DNA of 64,000 nucleotides, taken from NCBI GenBank assembly GCA_044867645.1, contig JBIOVI010000017.1:3342-67341 (forward strand), read 5' to 3'. Shown in pieces: positions 30,834 through 38,947 of this stretch. Made by a program: the position numbers and the translations under genes. Every line of letters starts with the position of its first letter. Positions within the stretch are counted from its first letter, which is position 1. This DNA comes from VRUE01 sp044867645 (GTDB lineage Bacteria; Actinomycetota; Thermoleophilia; Solirubrobacterales; 70-9). The notes under the pieces were generated by a model that was given only the letters and a program-made list of their open reading frames with translations, made no database searches and had not been told where the DNA came from.

Positions 30834-30849
30834 GTTCGTTCGAACGAAC
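30834..30849. promoter_or_regulatory. perfect 16-bp TetR operator
   Basis: GTTCGTTCGAACGAAC is an uninterrupted perfect palindrome in the 63-bp gap between the divergent TetR-glpK operon and the amidase gene. Its length and central TCGA are typical of TetR-dimer sites. It starts 30 bp upstream of the TetR start and ends 19 bp before the amidase ATG, where binding would block both. Confidence 0.75.
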
Positions 30850-30867
30850 AGCTATGGGAGGAGCCAG

Positions 30868-32310
30868 ATGCAGGCCACGACCACGCTCGTCAGCGTAGGA
30901 CCCGATCATGAGGAGCTGGTCCTTCTAGGCCTGCAACAGCAAGCGACTCTGCTTGCGACTCGCGAGGTCTCCTCGCGGGAGCTGGTCGAGCTGTCGCTGC
31001 AAGGGATCGAGGCGGCCCAACAGACGCTGAACGCGTTCCGCACGATCCGTGCCGAGCAGGCCATCGCCGAAGCGGTGGCCGCGGACCGTCGCCTCTCTAC
31101 CGGGGCGGCGGCCCCCCTGCTCGGCGTCCCGGTGGCGATCAAGGACGACGTCGATCTGGCGGAAGAGACGACCGCGTTTGGCTGCGGCGGCGAGCATCGG
31201 ATCGCGACTCGAGACGCCGAGGTCGTGCGTCGTCTTCGCGCCGCCGGCGCAATCGTGGTCGGCAAGACCCACGCGCCCGAGGTCGGACAGTGGCACTTCA
31301 CCGAGGGCACCTTCGGCGCCACCCGCAATCCCTGGAACACGGACCACGCCCCCGGCGGCTCGAGTGGGGGCGCGGCGGCGGCCGTCGCGGCCGGCCTGGT
31401 CCCCGCCGCGGTCGGTTCCGACGGCGCCGGGTCGATCCGGATCCCCGCCGCCTGGACCGGCCTGGTCGGCCTCAAGCCGCAGCGCGGCCGGGTCTCGACC
31501 TGGCCGGACCCCGAGGCGTTCAACGGCCTCAGCTGTTACGGCCCGCTAGCGCGCAGCGTCGGCGACGCGGCGCTGTTGCTCGATGCGATCCACGGCAACG
31601 TCCCGGCCGACCTGCACCACGTGCCGGCTCCGGCCGAGACTTTCGCGGAGTCGGCGGCCCGCGAGTCGAGACCGCTCCGCATCGCGCTCTCCTTCGCCAC
31701 GCCCTTTGGGGTGTCGGGCAGGGTCGACGACGAGCACCGAGCCGCGATAGAGGCGCTGGCCGAGCGTCTCGCGGAGCTTGGTCACGAAGTCCTCGAGCAG
31801 GACCCCGACTACGGCCTGGTCGGGCCGGCCCTGGTGCCACGCGGCATGGCCGGCGTCGACGCATGGCTCCAATCGCATGTCGAGGACCGCTCCAGCCTGG
31901 AACCACGCACCCTTACCCACGCCCGCATCGGCAGGATTCTGGGCGGAATCCCCCTGCGCCTCTCGCGAGCGGCGGAGCCAGCGCTGCGCCGGCGCATCGG
32001 GCGCATCTTCGACCGCTTCGACGTCGTCCTCACCCCGACCACGGCGAAGCCGCCGCCCCGGATCGGCGCCCTCGCCGATCGCGGCTACTGGGCGACCAGC
32101 AGCAAGGCCAGCGCCACCTGCCCCTTCGCCTTTGCCTGGAACGTGGTCGGCTGGCCGGCAATCAGCATTCCCGCCGGCCTCACCTCAGATGGCCTACCAA
32201 TTGGCGCTCAGCTGCTCGGCCGCGAAAGCGACGAGGCAACCCTGCTGGCATTGGCGGGGGCGGTCGAGGAAACCGTTGGTGGTTGGGAGCGTGCGCCCCA
32301 CCGCGCCTAG
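30868..32310 (+). CDS. amidase signature family protein
   Basis: 480 residues from ATG 30868 with GGGAGGAG upstream. Amidase-signature Ser-Ser-Lys triad: Lys in VAIKDDVD (about residue 92), Ser in the GGSSGGAAAAVAAG signature (about 167-180) and the nucleophile Ser in GSDGAGSIRIPA (about 185-196). Full length. The family includes acylamidases, GatA-like and 6-aminohexanoate-cyclic-dimer hydrolases; the isolated gene (no gatB/C) argues against tRNA amidotransferase. It is divergent from TetR-glpK across the palindromic operator. Confidence 0.93.
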   Translation: MQATTTLVSVGPDHEELVLLGLQQQATLLATREVSSRELVELSLQGIEAAQQTLNAFRTIRAEQAIAEAVAADRRLSTGAAAPLLGVPVAIKDDVDLAEETTAFGCGGEHRIATRDAEVVRRLRAAGAIVVGKTHAPEVGQWHFTEGTFGATRNPWNTDHAPGGSSGGAAAAVAAGLVPAAVGSDGAGSIRIPAAWTGLVGLKPQRGRVSTWPDPEAFNGLSCYGPLARSVGDAALLLDAIHGNVPADLHHVPAPAETFAESAARESRPLRIALSFATPFGVSGRVDDEHRAAIEALAERLAELGHEVLEQDPDYGLVGPALVPRGMAGVDAWLQSHVEDRSSLEPRTLTHARIGRILGGIPLRLSRAAEPALRRRIGRIFDRFDVVLTPTTAKPPPRIGALADRGYWATSSKASATCPFAFAWNVVGWPAISIPAGLTSDGLPIGAQLLGRESDEATLLALAGAVEETVGGWERAPHRA

Positions 32311-32385
32311 GTCCCCGTTGTGGTCCTTCAGCGGCGGGTGTACGGTCAAGGAGAGGCAGGCACACCCACGGAAGGAGCCCCCAAA

Positions 32386-32748
32386 ATGGCAACGGCTGAA
32401 GTCAAGAACTTCGATTCCCCCGACGAGACGCGACCATTCGAAGGGAAGGGGCAGGCGGAGGTAGTGCAGCTTGCCGGCCACACGGTCGCAAAGGGAACGT
32501 TCGAGTCGGGCTGGAAGTGGTCAGAGAACGTGAAGCCGATCGCCGGCACTGACTCTTGTGAGGTCGCCCATTTCGCCTACGTGCTGTCCGGCAGCATGCG
32601 GGTCCACATGGACGATGGCTCAGACATAGAGGTGGGAGCCGGCGATGTGATCGCCATCCCCCCGGGCCACGATGCGGAGGTGACGGGCGAGGAGCCCTGC
32701 GTGATGGTCGACTTCGGGGAGATCGGCGACTACGCCAAGCGAAGCTGA
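32386..32748 (+). CDS. cupin domain-containing protein
   Basis: 120 residues from ATG 32386, chosen for the GAAGGAG box 8-13 nt upstream. A single-domain cupin: HTVAKGTFESGWKWSENVKPIAGTDSCEVAHFAYVLSGSMRVHMDDGSDIEVGAGDVIAIPPGHDAEVTGEEPCVMVDFG. The second cupin motif (GAGDVIAIPPGHDAE) is good; in the first motif only one His (AHFAYVLSG) is conserved, so metal binding may be partial. Such proteins are small beta-barrel enzymes or ligand sensors. It is separated from the amidase by 75 bp and may share its transcript. Confidence 0.88.
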   Translation: MATAEVKNFDSPDETRPFEGKGQAEVVQLAGHTVAKGTFESGWKWSENVKPIAGTDSCEVAHFAYVLSGSMRVHMDDGSDIEVGAGDVIAIPPGHDAEVTGEEPCVMVDFGEIGDYAKRS

Positions 32749-32775
32749 CGTCGAGGCGCCGGTCGTTTGGCCACC

Positions 32776-33456
32776 TCAGGACGCCCGCGCCATATAGGCG
32801 CGGGCGAAGTCGGCGAGCTGTCGGGCCCGGTGCCGGAAGCCCGAAAGGGAGCGGCCGGTGGCGCGATGACTGAGATCCAGCTCGTACTCGCGCAGGCGGT
32901 AGCCGGCTCGCACCGCGTCGATCGTCATCCCCACCTCCATTCCATAACCGCGGGCAAAGGGGAGGGTCGCGCGCAACAGCTCGACGCGCATCGCTCGCTG
33001 GCCGGAGATCGGCGCTGTCGTCTCGAGGCCGCAGCGGCGGCGAATCGCCCAGCGGGCGAAGCCAAGAGCCAGACCGAAGCCGCCGCCCTCGCGGCGACTG
33101 AAGGCGGCGACGGCGAGATCGCACTCCCCGCGTCCGACCGCATCGACCAACGGCAGTAGCCGGGAAGAGGAAGAGCCGAGGTCGCCGTCGCAGAGGAGCA
33201 CGACGCGCGGGACGGGGTTGGCGCTCAGCACCGCTTCGGCGGCGGCGGTCACGTTGGCCCCCTTGCCATGGGGGCGACCGCGACTGACCACCTGGGCGCT
33301 CGCCGCCATTGCCCTCTCGGCGGTGCCGTCGGTCGAGGCGTCGTCAGCAACCCACAGAGCTGCGTCCGGCAGCGCTTCGCGAAGCGCCGTCAGGGTCGCG
33401 CCGATCCGGTCGGCCTCGTTGCGGGCGGCGACGATGACGGCCAAGGGATCGGACAC
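32776..33456 (-). CDS. glycosyltransferase family 2 protein
   Basis: 226 residues from GTG 33456. GT-A fold features: AVIVAARNEADRIGATLTAL, WVADDASTDGTAE (UDP-sugar diphosphate region), GKGANVTAAAEAVL, and the metal-binding LLCDGDLGSSSSRLLPLVDAV in place of DxD. No transmembrane segment is present. It resembles dolichol-phosphate-mannose-synthase- and glucosyl-3-phosphoglycerate-synthase-like GT2 enzymes; the donor and acceptor are unknown. It diverges from the biotin carrier gene across only 20 bp. Confidence 0.87.
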   Translation of the reverse strand: MSDPLAVIVAARNEADRIGATLTALREALPDAALWVADDASTDGTAERAMAASAQVVSRGRPHGKGANVTAAAEAVLSANPVPRVVLLCDGDLGSSSSRLLPLVDAVGRGECDLAVAAFSRREGGGFGLALGFARWAIRRRCGLETTAPISGQRAMRVELLRATLPFARGYGMEVGMTIDAVRAGYRLREYELDLSHRATGRSLSGFRHRARQLADFARAYMARAS

Positions 33457-33476
33457 GGCGGATATTCTCCCCCGCC

Positions 33477-33689
33477 ATGGCGGATATCGAGGCGCACATC
33501 ACCGGCAACGTTTGGAAAATCGAGGTGGGGATCGGCGACGAGGTCGCCGACGGCGACACTGTCGTCATCCTGGAGTCGATGAAGATGGAGATCCCGGTCG
33601 AGGCCGAGGACGACGGGACCGTGAAGGAGATTCGCTGCGAGGAGGGCCAGGCGGTCAGCGAAGGCGACGTCCTCGTCGTGCTGGAGTGA
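33477..33689 (+). CDS. stand-alone biotin/lipoyl attachment protein (BLAP-like)
   Basis: 70 residues, complete, from ATG 33477. It consists only of a biotinyl domain with the biotinylation motif ESMKME (Lys at about 36) and flanking glycines; the Ala of the classical AMKM is Ser. It closely resembles Bacillus subtilis YngHB (BLAP), a 73-residue carrier used with a separate biotin carboxylase and carboxyltransferase (YngHA, YngE) in methylcrotonyl-CoA carboxylase. The next gene overlaps its stop. The carboxyltransferase at 13772 is a candidate partner; no biotin carboxylase is in the window. The bio genes nearby could supply its cofactor. Confidence 0.93.
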   Translation: MADIEAHITGNVWKIEVGIGDEVADGDTVVILESMKMEIPVEAEDDGTVKEIRCEEGQAVSEGDVLVVLE

Positions 33690-34492
33690 ACGAGCAGCTC
33701 GCCGGCGGCAAGCTCCTCCTCGACTCACCCGCCGAGGCAGTCGTCCGCATCCGCATCTCGAACCCTGAGCGCCGCAACGCGCTCGATCACGAGATCCTCG
33801 ACACCCTGGCCGAGACCCTGCGCCGGCTCGACCGCGGCATCGAGACCCGTTGCGTCCTGATCACCGGCGCGCCGCCGGCCTTCTCGGCCGGATACGACCT
33901 CACATCGATCCCCAGCGACACCTTCGAGCGCGACGCCGAGGCGCTGGTCGCACACCCCTTCCATGCCGCGATGGAGGCCCTGGGTGCTCATCCCTGGCCG
34001 ACCGTCGCCGCGATCAACGGTCACTGCCTCGGCGGCGGCCTGGAGCTGGCGGTCACCTGCGACCTGCGGATCTGCTCGAGCAGCGCCAAGCTGGGCATGC
34101 CCCCGGCCAAACTCGGCCTCGTCTATAGCCACACTGGCTTGCGCAAGTTCCTCGACACCCTCGGCCTGGCGCGCACCAAGGAGCTGTTCCTGACCGGGCG
34201 CAACTTCAGCGCGGAGCGCGCCGAGCGAATCGGGCTCGTCCACGAAGTGGTCGACGACGACTCCTTCGAGCGGGCGGCGGTGGAGCTGGCTGCCGAGATT
34301 GCAGCCAACGCGCCGCTCTCGATGCGCGGCAACAAGAGCGCTATCGAAGTGCTCAACGCGAATCCCGTCCTTAGCGAGCAGCAGGAGGGTGGCCTGATCG
34401 CCCTGCGCGAATCGTGCTTCGGCTCCGAGGACCTGCGCGAGGGAATCAGCGCCTTCGCTGAGAAGCGCAAACCGAACTGGAAAGGCCGTTGA
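33686..34492 (+). CDS. crotonase, methylmalonyl-CoA decarboxylase-like (ScpB/YgfG type)
   Basis: 268 residues from GTG 33686, overlapping the biotin carrier stop as GTGA. Crotonase fold with NPERRNALDHEI and FSAGYDL. At the catalytic positions the first Glu is kept (GGGLELA) but the second is Pro (GMPPAKLG). The stretch PAKLGLVYSHTGLRKF, with its Tyr, and the C-terminus ISAFAEKRKPNW match E. coli methylmalonyl-CoA decarboxylase YgfG (PVNLGVPYN..., AFLEKRKPNF), which makes propionyl-CoA. A hydratase is less likely. The fused neighbourhood with a biotin carrier suggests linked carboxylation and decarboxylation. Next gene starts at its stop (TTGA). Confidence 0.85.
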   Translation: MNEQLAGGKLLLDSPAEAVVRIRISNPERRNALDHEILDTLAETLRRLDRGIETRCVLITGAPPAFSAGYDLTSIPSDTFERDAEALVAHPFHAAMEALGAHPWPTVAAINGHCLGGGLELAVTCDLRICSSSAKLGMPPAKLGLVYSHTGLRKFLDTLGLARTKELFLTGRNFSAERAERIGLVHEVVDDDSFERAAVELAAEIAANAPLSMRGNKSAIEVLNANPVLSEQQEGGLIALRESCFGSEDLREGISAFAEKRKPNWKGR

Positions 34493-35124
34493 GCGCCGCA
34501 GCCCGAGCCGCGCTTGCAGCCGCTGACCCGGCGATGGGAGCGTTGATCGAGCGGCTCGGCGAAATCGACCTCGAAACGCGACTGCAGCGACGCAGCGAAG
34601 AGCGGCCAGCCGACGCCTACGGGGCACTGCTTCGTGCGATCGTCGGCCAACAGCTCTCAACCAAAGCGGCGCGCACCATCTACTTGCGGGTGTGCGGCCT
34701 GTTCGGCGACAGCACCCCCTCGCCGGAGCAGCTGCTCGAGGCAAGCGAGGACGATCTGCGCGGCGCCGGCCTCTCCGGCCGCAAGGTCGAGTACATCCGC
34801 GATCTCGCCACCCATGTGCTGAATGGCGAACTGGAGCTGGACCGCCTCGGGGAGCTCTCCGATGAGGAGGCGATCGCGGAGCTGGTCGCGGTACGGGGCC
34901 TCGGCCAGTGGACCGCGGAGATGTTCCTGCTCTTCCACCTCGGCCGTCCCGACGTCCTTTCGGGTGGCGACCTGGGCATCCGCAAAGCCGTTCAGATCGA
35001 GTACGGGCTGGAGGAGATGCCGGCTCCTCAACGGGTGCTGGAGATCGGCGAGCCCTGGCGACCCCACCGCAGCCTCGCCTCGCTGTATCTATGGGAGTCG
35101 CTGGCGGCGGTCCCCGGCGGGTAG
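34489..35124 (+). CDS. DNA-3-methyladenine glycosylase II (AlkA/Mag-like)
   Basis: 211 residues from TTG 34489, overlapping the preceding stop as TTGA. HhH-GPD base-excision glycosylase: the helix IVGQQLSTKAARTIY, the helix-hairpin-helix VRGLGQWTAEM (about 135-145) and the catalytic Asp161 in LSGGDLGIRKA. It lacks the N-terminal AlkA domain and any methyltransferase half, and no Fe-S cysteines are seen, so it is a compact Mag1-type enzyme that removes alkylated purines from DNA. Co-transcription with crotonase and biotin carrier genes looks incidental. Confidence 0.92.
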   Translation: MSAAARAALAAADPAMGALIERLGEIDLETRLQRRSEERPADAYGALLRAIVGQQLSTKAARTIYLRVCGLFGDSTPSPEQLLEASEDDLRGAGLSGRKVEYIRDLATHVLNGELELDRLGELSDEEAIAELVAVRGLGQWTAEMFLLFHLGRPDVLSGGDLGIRKAVQIEYGLEEMPAPQRVLEIGEPWRPHRSLASLYLWESLAAVPGG

Positions 35125-35136
35125 GGGGCACTGGAC

Positions 35137-36633
35137 TTGGCCGAGCAGAGGGGAACGCGATTTCGCTTCTGGCTCGGATACGGGGTGGTCGCCGCGATCG
35201 CGGCCGGCTCGCTCGCGATCGCCCTGCTCGTGCACGATCGCGAAGCCGACACTTTCGAGCAGACGCAGCGCGCCGAGGCGGTCCGCTCGGCGCGCCAAGT
35301 CGAAGCGGTGGCGCGTCTCTCGGTCGGCCAGCTCGCCAGCGCCGCCGCCTTCTACCAGGCGGTCGACCAGCTCACCCGGCACAAGTTCGAGGTGATGGCC
35401 GAATCGCTGCTGAACAACGGCGCCCTCTCCGGTACGGGCCTTGTCCTTGCGGTTCCGAGTTCACGCCGGGCACGGTTCGAGCGCGGCCACGGCTACCCGA
35501 TCGTCGAACGCGCAGGGCTCGGATTCCGCCGGGCCTCTTCTTACCAGCGCTACTACCCACTAGCGTTCGGGGCCTCCAACAGTGGCCTGGAACCGCCGCT
35601 CGGCTACGACCTTGGGTCGGATGCCCTGCGCTCGTCGTACATCCTCCGGGCCCGCGACAGCGGTAAGACCACCGCGACCCGGGTCATCCATCTCCCGATC
35701 GGCGGCACCGGCATCAACGTCTTCCGGCCGGTCTACCGAGACGGCGCCGCGATCGCGACCGAGGCCCAGCGACGCGCCGCACTCGCGGGGTTCGCGATCG
35801 GCTCCTTCCACGTCCGGGACCTGACCGCGGCCGCTACGTCGGCGCTTTCGGATGAGGTCGACGTGCAGCTCGTGGAGGACGGCCGTATGGTCGCCGGCCA
35901 ACCTCTTGCACGCGGTGAAGCGGCCGCCGCCCCGCTTCACATCGCCGATCGCACCTGGCTGCTGGTCTTGCGCGATCCCAGCCAGCCTGGAGTCGGGCTA
36001 CCGATCCTGATCGCCGTCGTCGGCCTCTCTCTCGCCGCGCTTCTGGCCGCCTTGGTGCTGATCTGGAGCCGCAACGAACGGATGCAGGAGCTGGCGCTGC
36101 AGGCCAACCACGACCCGCTGACGGGATTGAAGAACAGGCGCCGCTTCGGCGAAGACCTGCGCACCGAGCTCGCCCGCAGCCGCCGGGAAGGGACGGTCGG
36201 TGCGGTGCTGATGCGCGACCTCGACAACTTCAAGCAGGTAAACGACACACTCGGCCATCCCGCCGGTGACCGGGTCATCGCCGACATCGCCAGCGTGCTC
36301 GATGCGCGGATGCGCGCCACTGACGTGATCGCACGCCTCGGTGGCGACGAGTTCGCGATCGTCCTGCCGCGCTGCGAGCTCGACGAAGCCGAGGAGGTCG
36401 CCGAGGCGATCGCCAAGGCGATCCGTCTGCACACGCCGCCGGAAGAGGCGGTCCCGCCGATCACCGCAAGCATCGGGGTCGCGACCTTCGGGCCCGAAGC
36501 CGGAGGCGACGACGCGGTGCTGACAGCGGCCGACCACGCCCTGTATGAGGCGAAGCGAGCCGGACGCGACACTGTGCGCGTTTCAACGGGAACCGTGCCG
36601 GCTGGTCAGGCTGGCACCAAGCGACAGAGCTAG
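35137..36633 (+). CDS. CHASE-like sensor diguanylate cyclase
   Basis: 498 residues from TTG 35137. An N-terminal membrane helix (about 12-32), an extracytoplasmic CHASE-like sensor (about 35-285) with GINVFRPVYRDG, a second helix (about 288-310), then a GGDEF domain (about 320-480). The active site is intact: NHDPLTGLKNRR, RDLDNFKQVNDTLGHPAGD and RLGGDEF (GGDEF at 402-406). An inhibitory I-site RATD (393-396) lies five residues upstream, so c-di-GMP feedback is expected. No EAL domain. It makes c-di-GMP in response to an external ligand. Confidence 0.93.
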   Translation: MAEQRGTRFRFWLGYGVVAAIAAGSLAIALLVHDREADTFEQTQRAEAVRSARQVEAVARLSVGQLASAAAFYQAVDQLTRHKFEVMAESLLNNGALSGTGLVLAVPSSRRARFERGHGYPIVERAGLGFRRASSYQRYYPLAFGASNSGLEPPLGYDLGSDALRSSYILRARDSGKTTATRVIHLPIGGTGINVFRPVYRDGAAIATEAQRRAALAGFAIGSFHVRDLTAAATSALSDEVDVQLVEDGRMVAGQPLARGEAAAAPLHIADRTWLLVLRDPSQPGVGLPILIAVVGLSLAALLAALVLIWSRNERMQELALQANHDPLTGLKNRRRFGEDLRTELARSRREGTVGAVLMRDLDNFKQVNDTLGHPAGDRVIADIASVLDARMRATDVIARLGGDEFAIVLPRCELDEAEEVAEAIAKAIRLHTPPEEAVPPITASIGVATFGPEAGGDDAVLTAADHALYEAKRAGRDTVRVSTGTVPAGQAGTKRQS

Positions 36634-37745
36634 TTAGCCGCGAGGCGATGGCGCAGGCGCAATACGCGGCCCGCCGACTCTTCGAAGGCGGCACGAGAAA
36701 ACGCACCCGCGCGGAGACGATCCAGCAGCGCCATCTGCGCGCTCGCCGCTTCGCCGGGCTCGGTGTAGAGCAGCAGATCGACGCCAGCGCTCGCAGCGGC
36801 GATCGCAGCCTGGGTCGTGCTGCCGAACTCCCGGGCCGCGACGCTGCCGAGTGCGTCGGTTATCGAAACCCCCTCGAAGCCCAGCCGCTGGCGCAGCTCT
36901 CCCGTCGCGATCGCTGCGGAGAAGGCGGCCGGCCTCGGCGAGAGCGCCGGATAGATCGCGGTGCTCAACATCACCAGCTCTCCCCCAGCAGCGACAAAGC
37001 GCCGGTAAGGAGCCTCGTCGAACTCGCGCAGGGCCTGCTTCGAGAGGCCTATGCGCTGGACCGCGTCGTCGGTGTTGAGGCGAGCGGAGCCGAGACCGGG
37101 GAAGTGCTTACCGGTTGCGGCGACTCCACCGTCCTGCATTGCGGTGGCGAAGGGCACGGCGGTCGCCACGACACGCGCAGGGGTTGCGCCAAAGCCGCGA
37201 TCGGTCTCGGCAATCGTGCCATCCGGTCTCGCGACGTCCAGAACCGGGGCGAGGTTGACGTTGACGCCCAGGCTGCGCAGGTTGGCGGCGGTGCGGTCTC
37301 CCTGCTCGGCGCTGAAAGCCGCGCCGCGAGCGCCCATGACCCGCGCCGAGACCGCCGGCGCGCCGTCGATCCGCTTCACCAAGCCTCCCTCCTGATCGGT
37401 CATGACGAGCAGCGGGTCGCGCAGGCCCGGCGGCCGGGGGATCGCCTGCAAGCTGTGGACTAGGCGCTGCCCCGCCGTCCGCCCGGGCAGGTTGTCCGCG
37501 AAGAGGACGACCCCGGCGGCCTGTCCGGCGCGGATCATTCGCCTGACCGCGGCGGGAGGCCGCGGGCCGGAGAAGCCGAGCACGATCCGCTCGCCGGCAA
37601 GCTGGCTCGAAGTGAGCTGGCTCGCGGCGCTGGGCGGGGGCGAGGTGCCATCGCTGAGCGCCACGCCGAAGGCGAAGGCGCCGGCGGCGAGGCCACAGAC
37701 CGCACCTGTCGCGAGCCGCCTTCGCCTGATCGTCGCCGCTGCCAC
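36630..37745 (-). CDS. glycoside hydrolase family 3 protein (NagZ-like)
   Basis: 371 residues from GTG 37745. An N-terminal hydrophobic segment (LATGAVCGLAAGAFAFGVAL) indicates export or membrane anchoring. GH3 features: LLVMTDQEGGLVKRI, NVNLAPVLDVA, KHFPGLGSARLNTDDA and the nucleophile region VSITDALGSVAA. The order matches beta-N-acetylglucosaminidases of the NagZ group, but the KHFPGHGxxxxDSH motif is altered (Leu for His and no DSH), so the general acid dyad may be lost. Likely role: hydrolysis of peptidoglycan sugars outside the membrane. Convergent with the diguanylate cyclase, overlapping by 4 bp. Confidence 0.88.
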   Translation of the reverse strand: MAAATIRRRRLATGAVCGLAAGAFAFGVALSDGTSPPPSAASQLTSSQLAGERIVLGFSGPRPPAAVRRMIRAGQAAGVVLFADNLPGRTAGQRLVHSLQAIPRPPGLRDPLLVMTDQEGGLVKRIDGAPAVSARVMGARGAAFSAEQGDRTAANLRSLGVNVNLAPVLDVARPDGTIAETDRGFGATPARVVATAVPFATAMQDGGVAATGKHFPGLGSARLNTDDAVQRIGLSKQALREFDEAPYRRFVAAGGELVMLSTAIYPALSPRPAAFSAAIATGELRQRLGFEGVSITDALGSVAAREFGSTTQAAIAAASAGVDLLLYTEPGEAASAQMALLDRLRAGAFSRAAFEESAGRVLRLRHRLAAN

Positions 37746-37822
37746 GCGACTCGATCTTACGAGCCGCCGCCAGGCGTCGGGAGATGGCTCAGCGTCCGCC
37801 CCACTTCCTAGCCTTGCGCCGG

Positions 37823-38947
37823 ATGTCCTCCCTGATCACCTTCGATGAAGCCCTGGCGCTCGGCGAGCTGAGCGACCACGAAGAGATCGGCGAGCTGGTC
37901 GAGCGCGCCTGGAAGGTCCGCGAAGAGAATTTCGGCGACTCGACCGACATGTGCTCGCTGGTCAACGCCAAGTCGGGCGGTTGCGCCGAGGACTGCGGCT
38001 TCTGCGCGCAGTCCCGCTACGCCGAGGCCGACACGCCGATGCACGCGATGATGGAGCCCGAGCAGATCCTCGAGCACGCGCGGGCGGCGGAGGCGGCGGG
38101 GGCACATCGCTTTTGCATGGTCACCCAGGGCCAGGGCCTCTCCAAACGAGACTTCGCGAAGATCCTCGAGGGTGCCGAACTGGTCGCCGAGCACACCAAC
38201 CTCAAGCGCTGCGCTTCGATCGGCCACATGTCGGCAGAGCGGGCCAAACGATTGCGCGAGGCCGGCATCCAGCGCGTCCACCACAACGTCGAGTCCTCGC
38301 GTTCCTACTACCCGGAGGTCTCGAGCACGGTCCGCTACGAGGGTCGACTGCGGACGATCGACGCGGTCAAGGAGGCCGGCCTGGAGACCTGCGTCGGCGG
38401 CATCCTCAACCTCGGCGAGTCGCCACGGCAGCGGGTCGAGATGGCCTTCGAGCTCGCCGAGCTGGAACCGACCTCGGTGCCGATCAACCTGCTCAACCCG
38501 CGCGAGGGGACCAAGTTCGGGGACCGCCCGCTGATGGACGCATGGGAGGTAGTCAAGTGGGTGGCGATCTTCCGCCTGATCATCCCCGGCGCCCTTTTCC
38601 GCCTCTGCGGCGGCCGGGTCGAGAACCTCGGCGAGCTGCAGCCGCTGGCGGTCAAGGCGGGGCTGAACGGGGTGATGATGGGCAACTTCCTGACCACGCT
38701 CGGCGCCGAGCCCGAGGACGACCGGGCGATGTTCGAGGAGCTGGGGCTGAACGTGGCACGGCAGCCCGATAACGGCGCCAACCCGCGTCCCGACAACCGC
38801 TCCGGCTGGCTTGACGGGGAGACCCCGGCGACACCGATCGACGAGCTGATCGATCGCCAGGACGAGGCGAACTTCTGGGACCCATCGACCCAGTTGCGGG
38901 TCGTCAAGAAGACGAAGAAGCCGCCCCCATACCCGCAGGCGGCATGA
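37823..38947 (+). CDS. bioB: biotin synthase
   Basis: 374 residues from ATG 37823; an upstream ATG at 37784 adds 13 residues unlike known BioB. Radical-SAM enzyme inserting sulfur into dethiobiotin. The CxxxCxxC cluster motif is Cys54, Cys58 and Cys61 (CAEDCGFC). Further motifs: HRFCMVTQGQG, YNVE-like HHNVESSRSYY, GGILNLGES and VPINLLNPREGT. It is longer than E. coli BioB (346) by a C-terminal tail. First gene of the bioB-F-D run; bioF starts in its stop codon (ATGA). Confidence 0.95.
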   Translation: MSSLITFDEALALGELSDHEEIGELVERAWKVREENFGDSTDMCSLVNAKSGGCAEDCGFCAQSRYAEADTPMHAMMEPEQILEHARAAEAAGAHRFCMVTQGQGLSKRDFAKILEGAELVAEHTNLKRCASIGHMSAERAKRLREAGIQRVHHNVESSRSYYPEVSSTVRYEGRLRTIDAVKEAGLETCVGGILNLGESPRQRVEMAFELAELEPTSVPINLLNPREGTKFGDRPLMDAWEVVKWVAIFRLIIPGALFRLCGGRVENLGELQPLAVKAGLNGVMMGNFLTTLGAEPEDDRAMFEELGLNVARQPDNGANPRPDNRSGWLDGETPATPIDELIDRQDEANFWDPSTQLRVVKKTKKPPPYPQAA

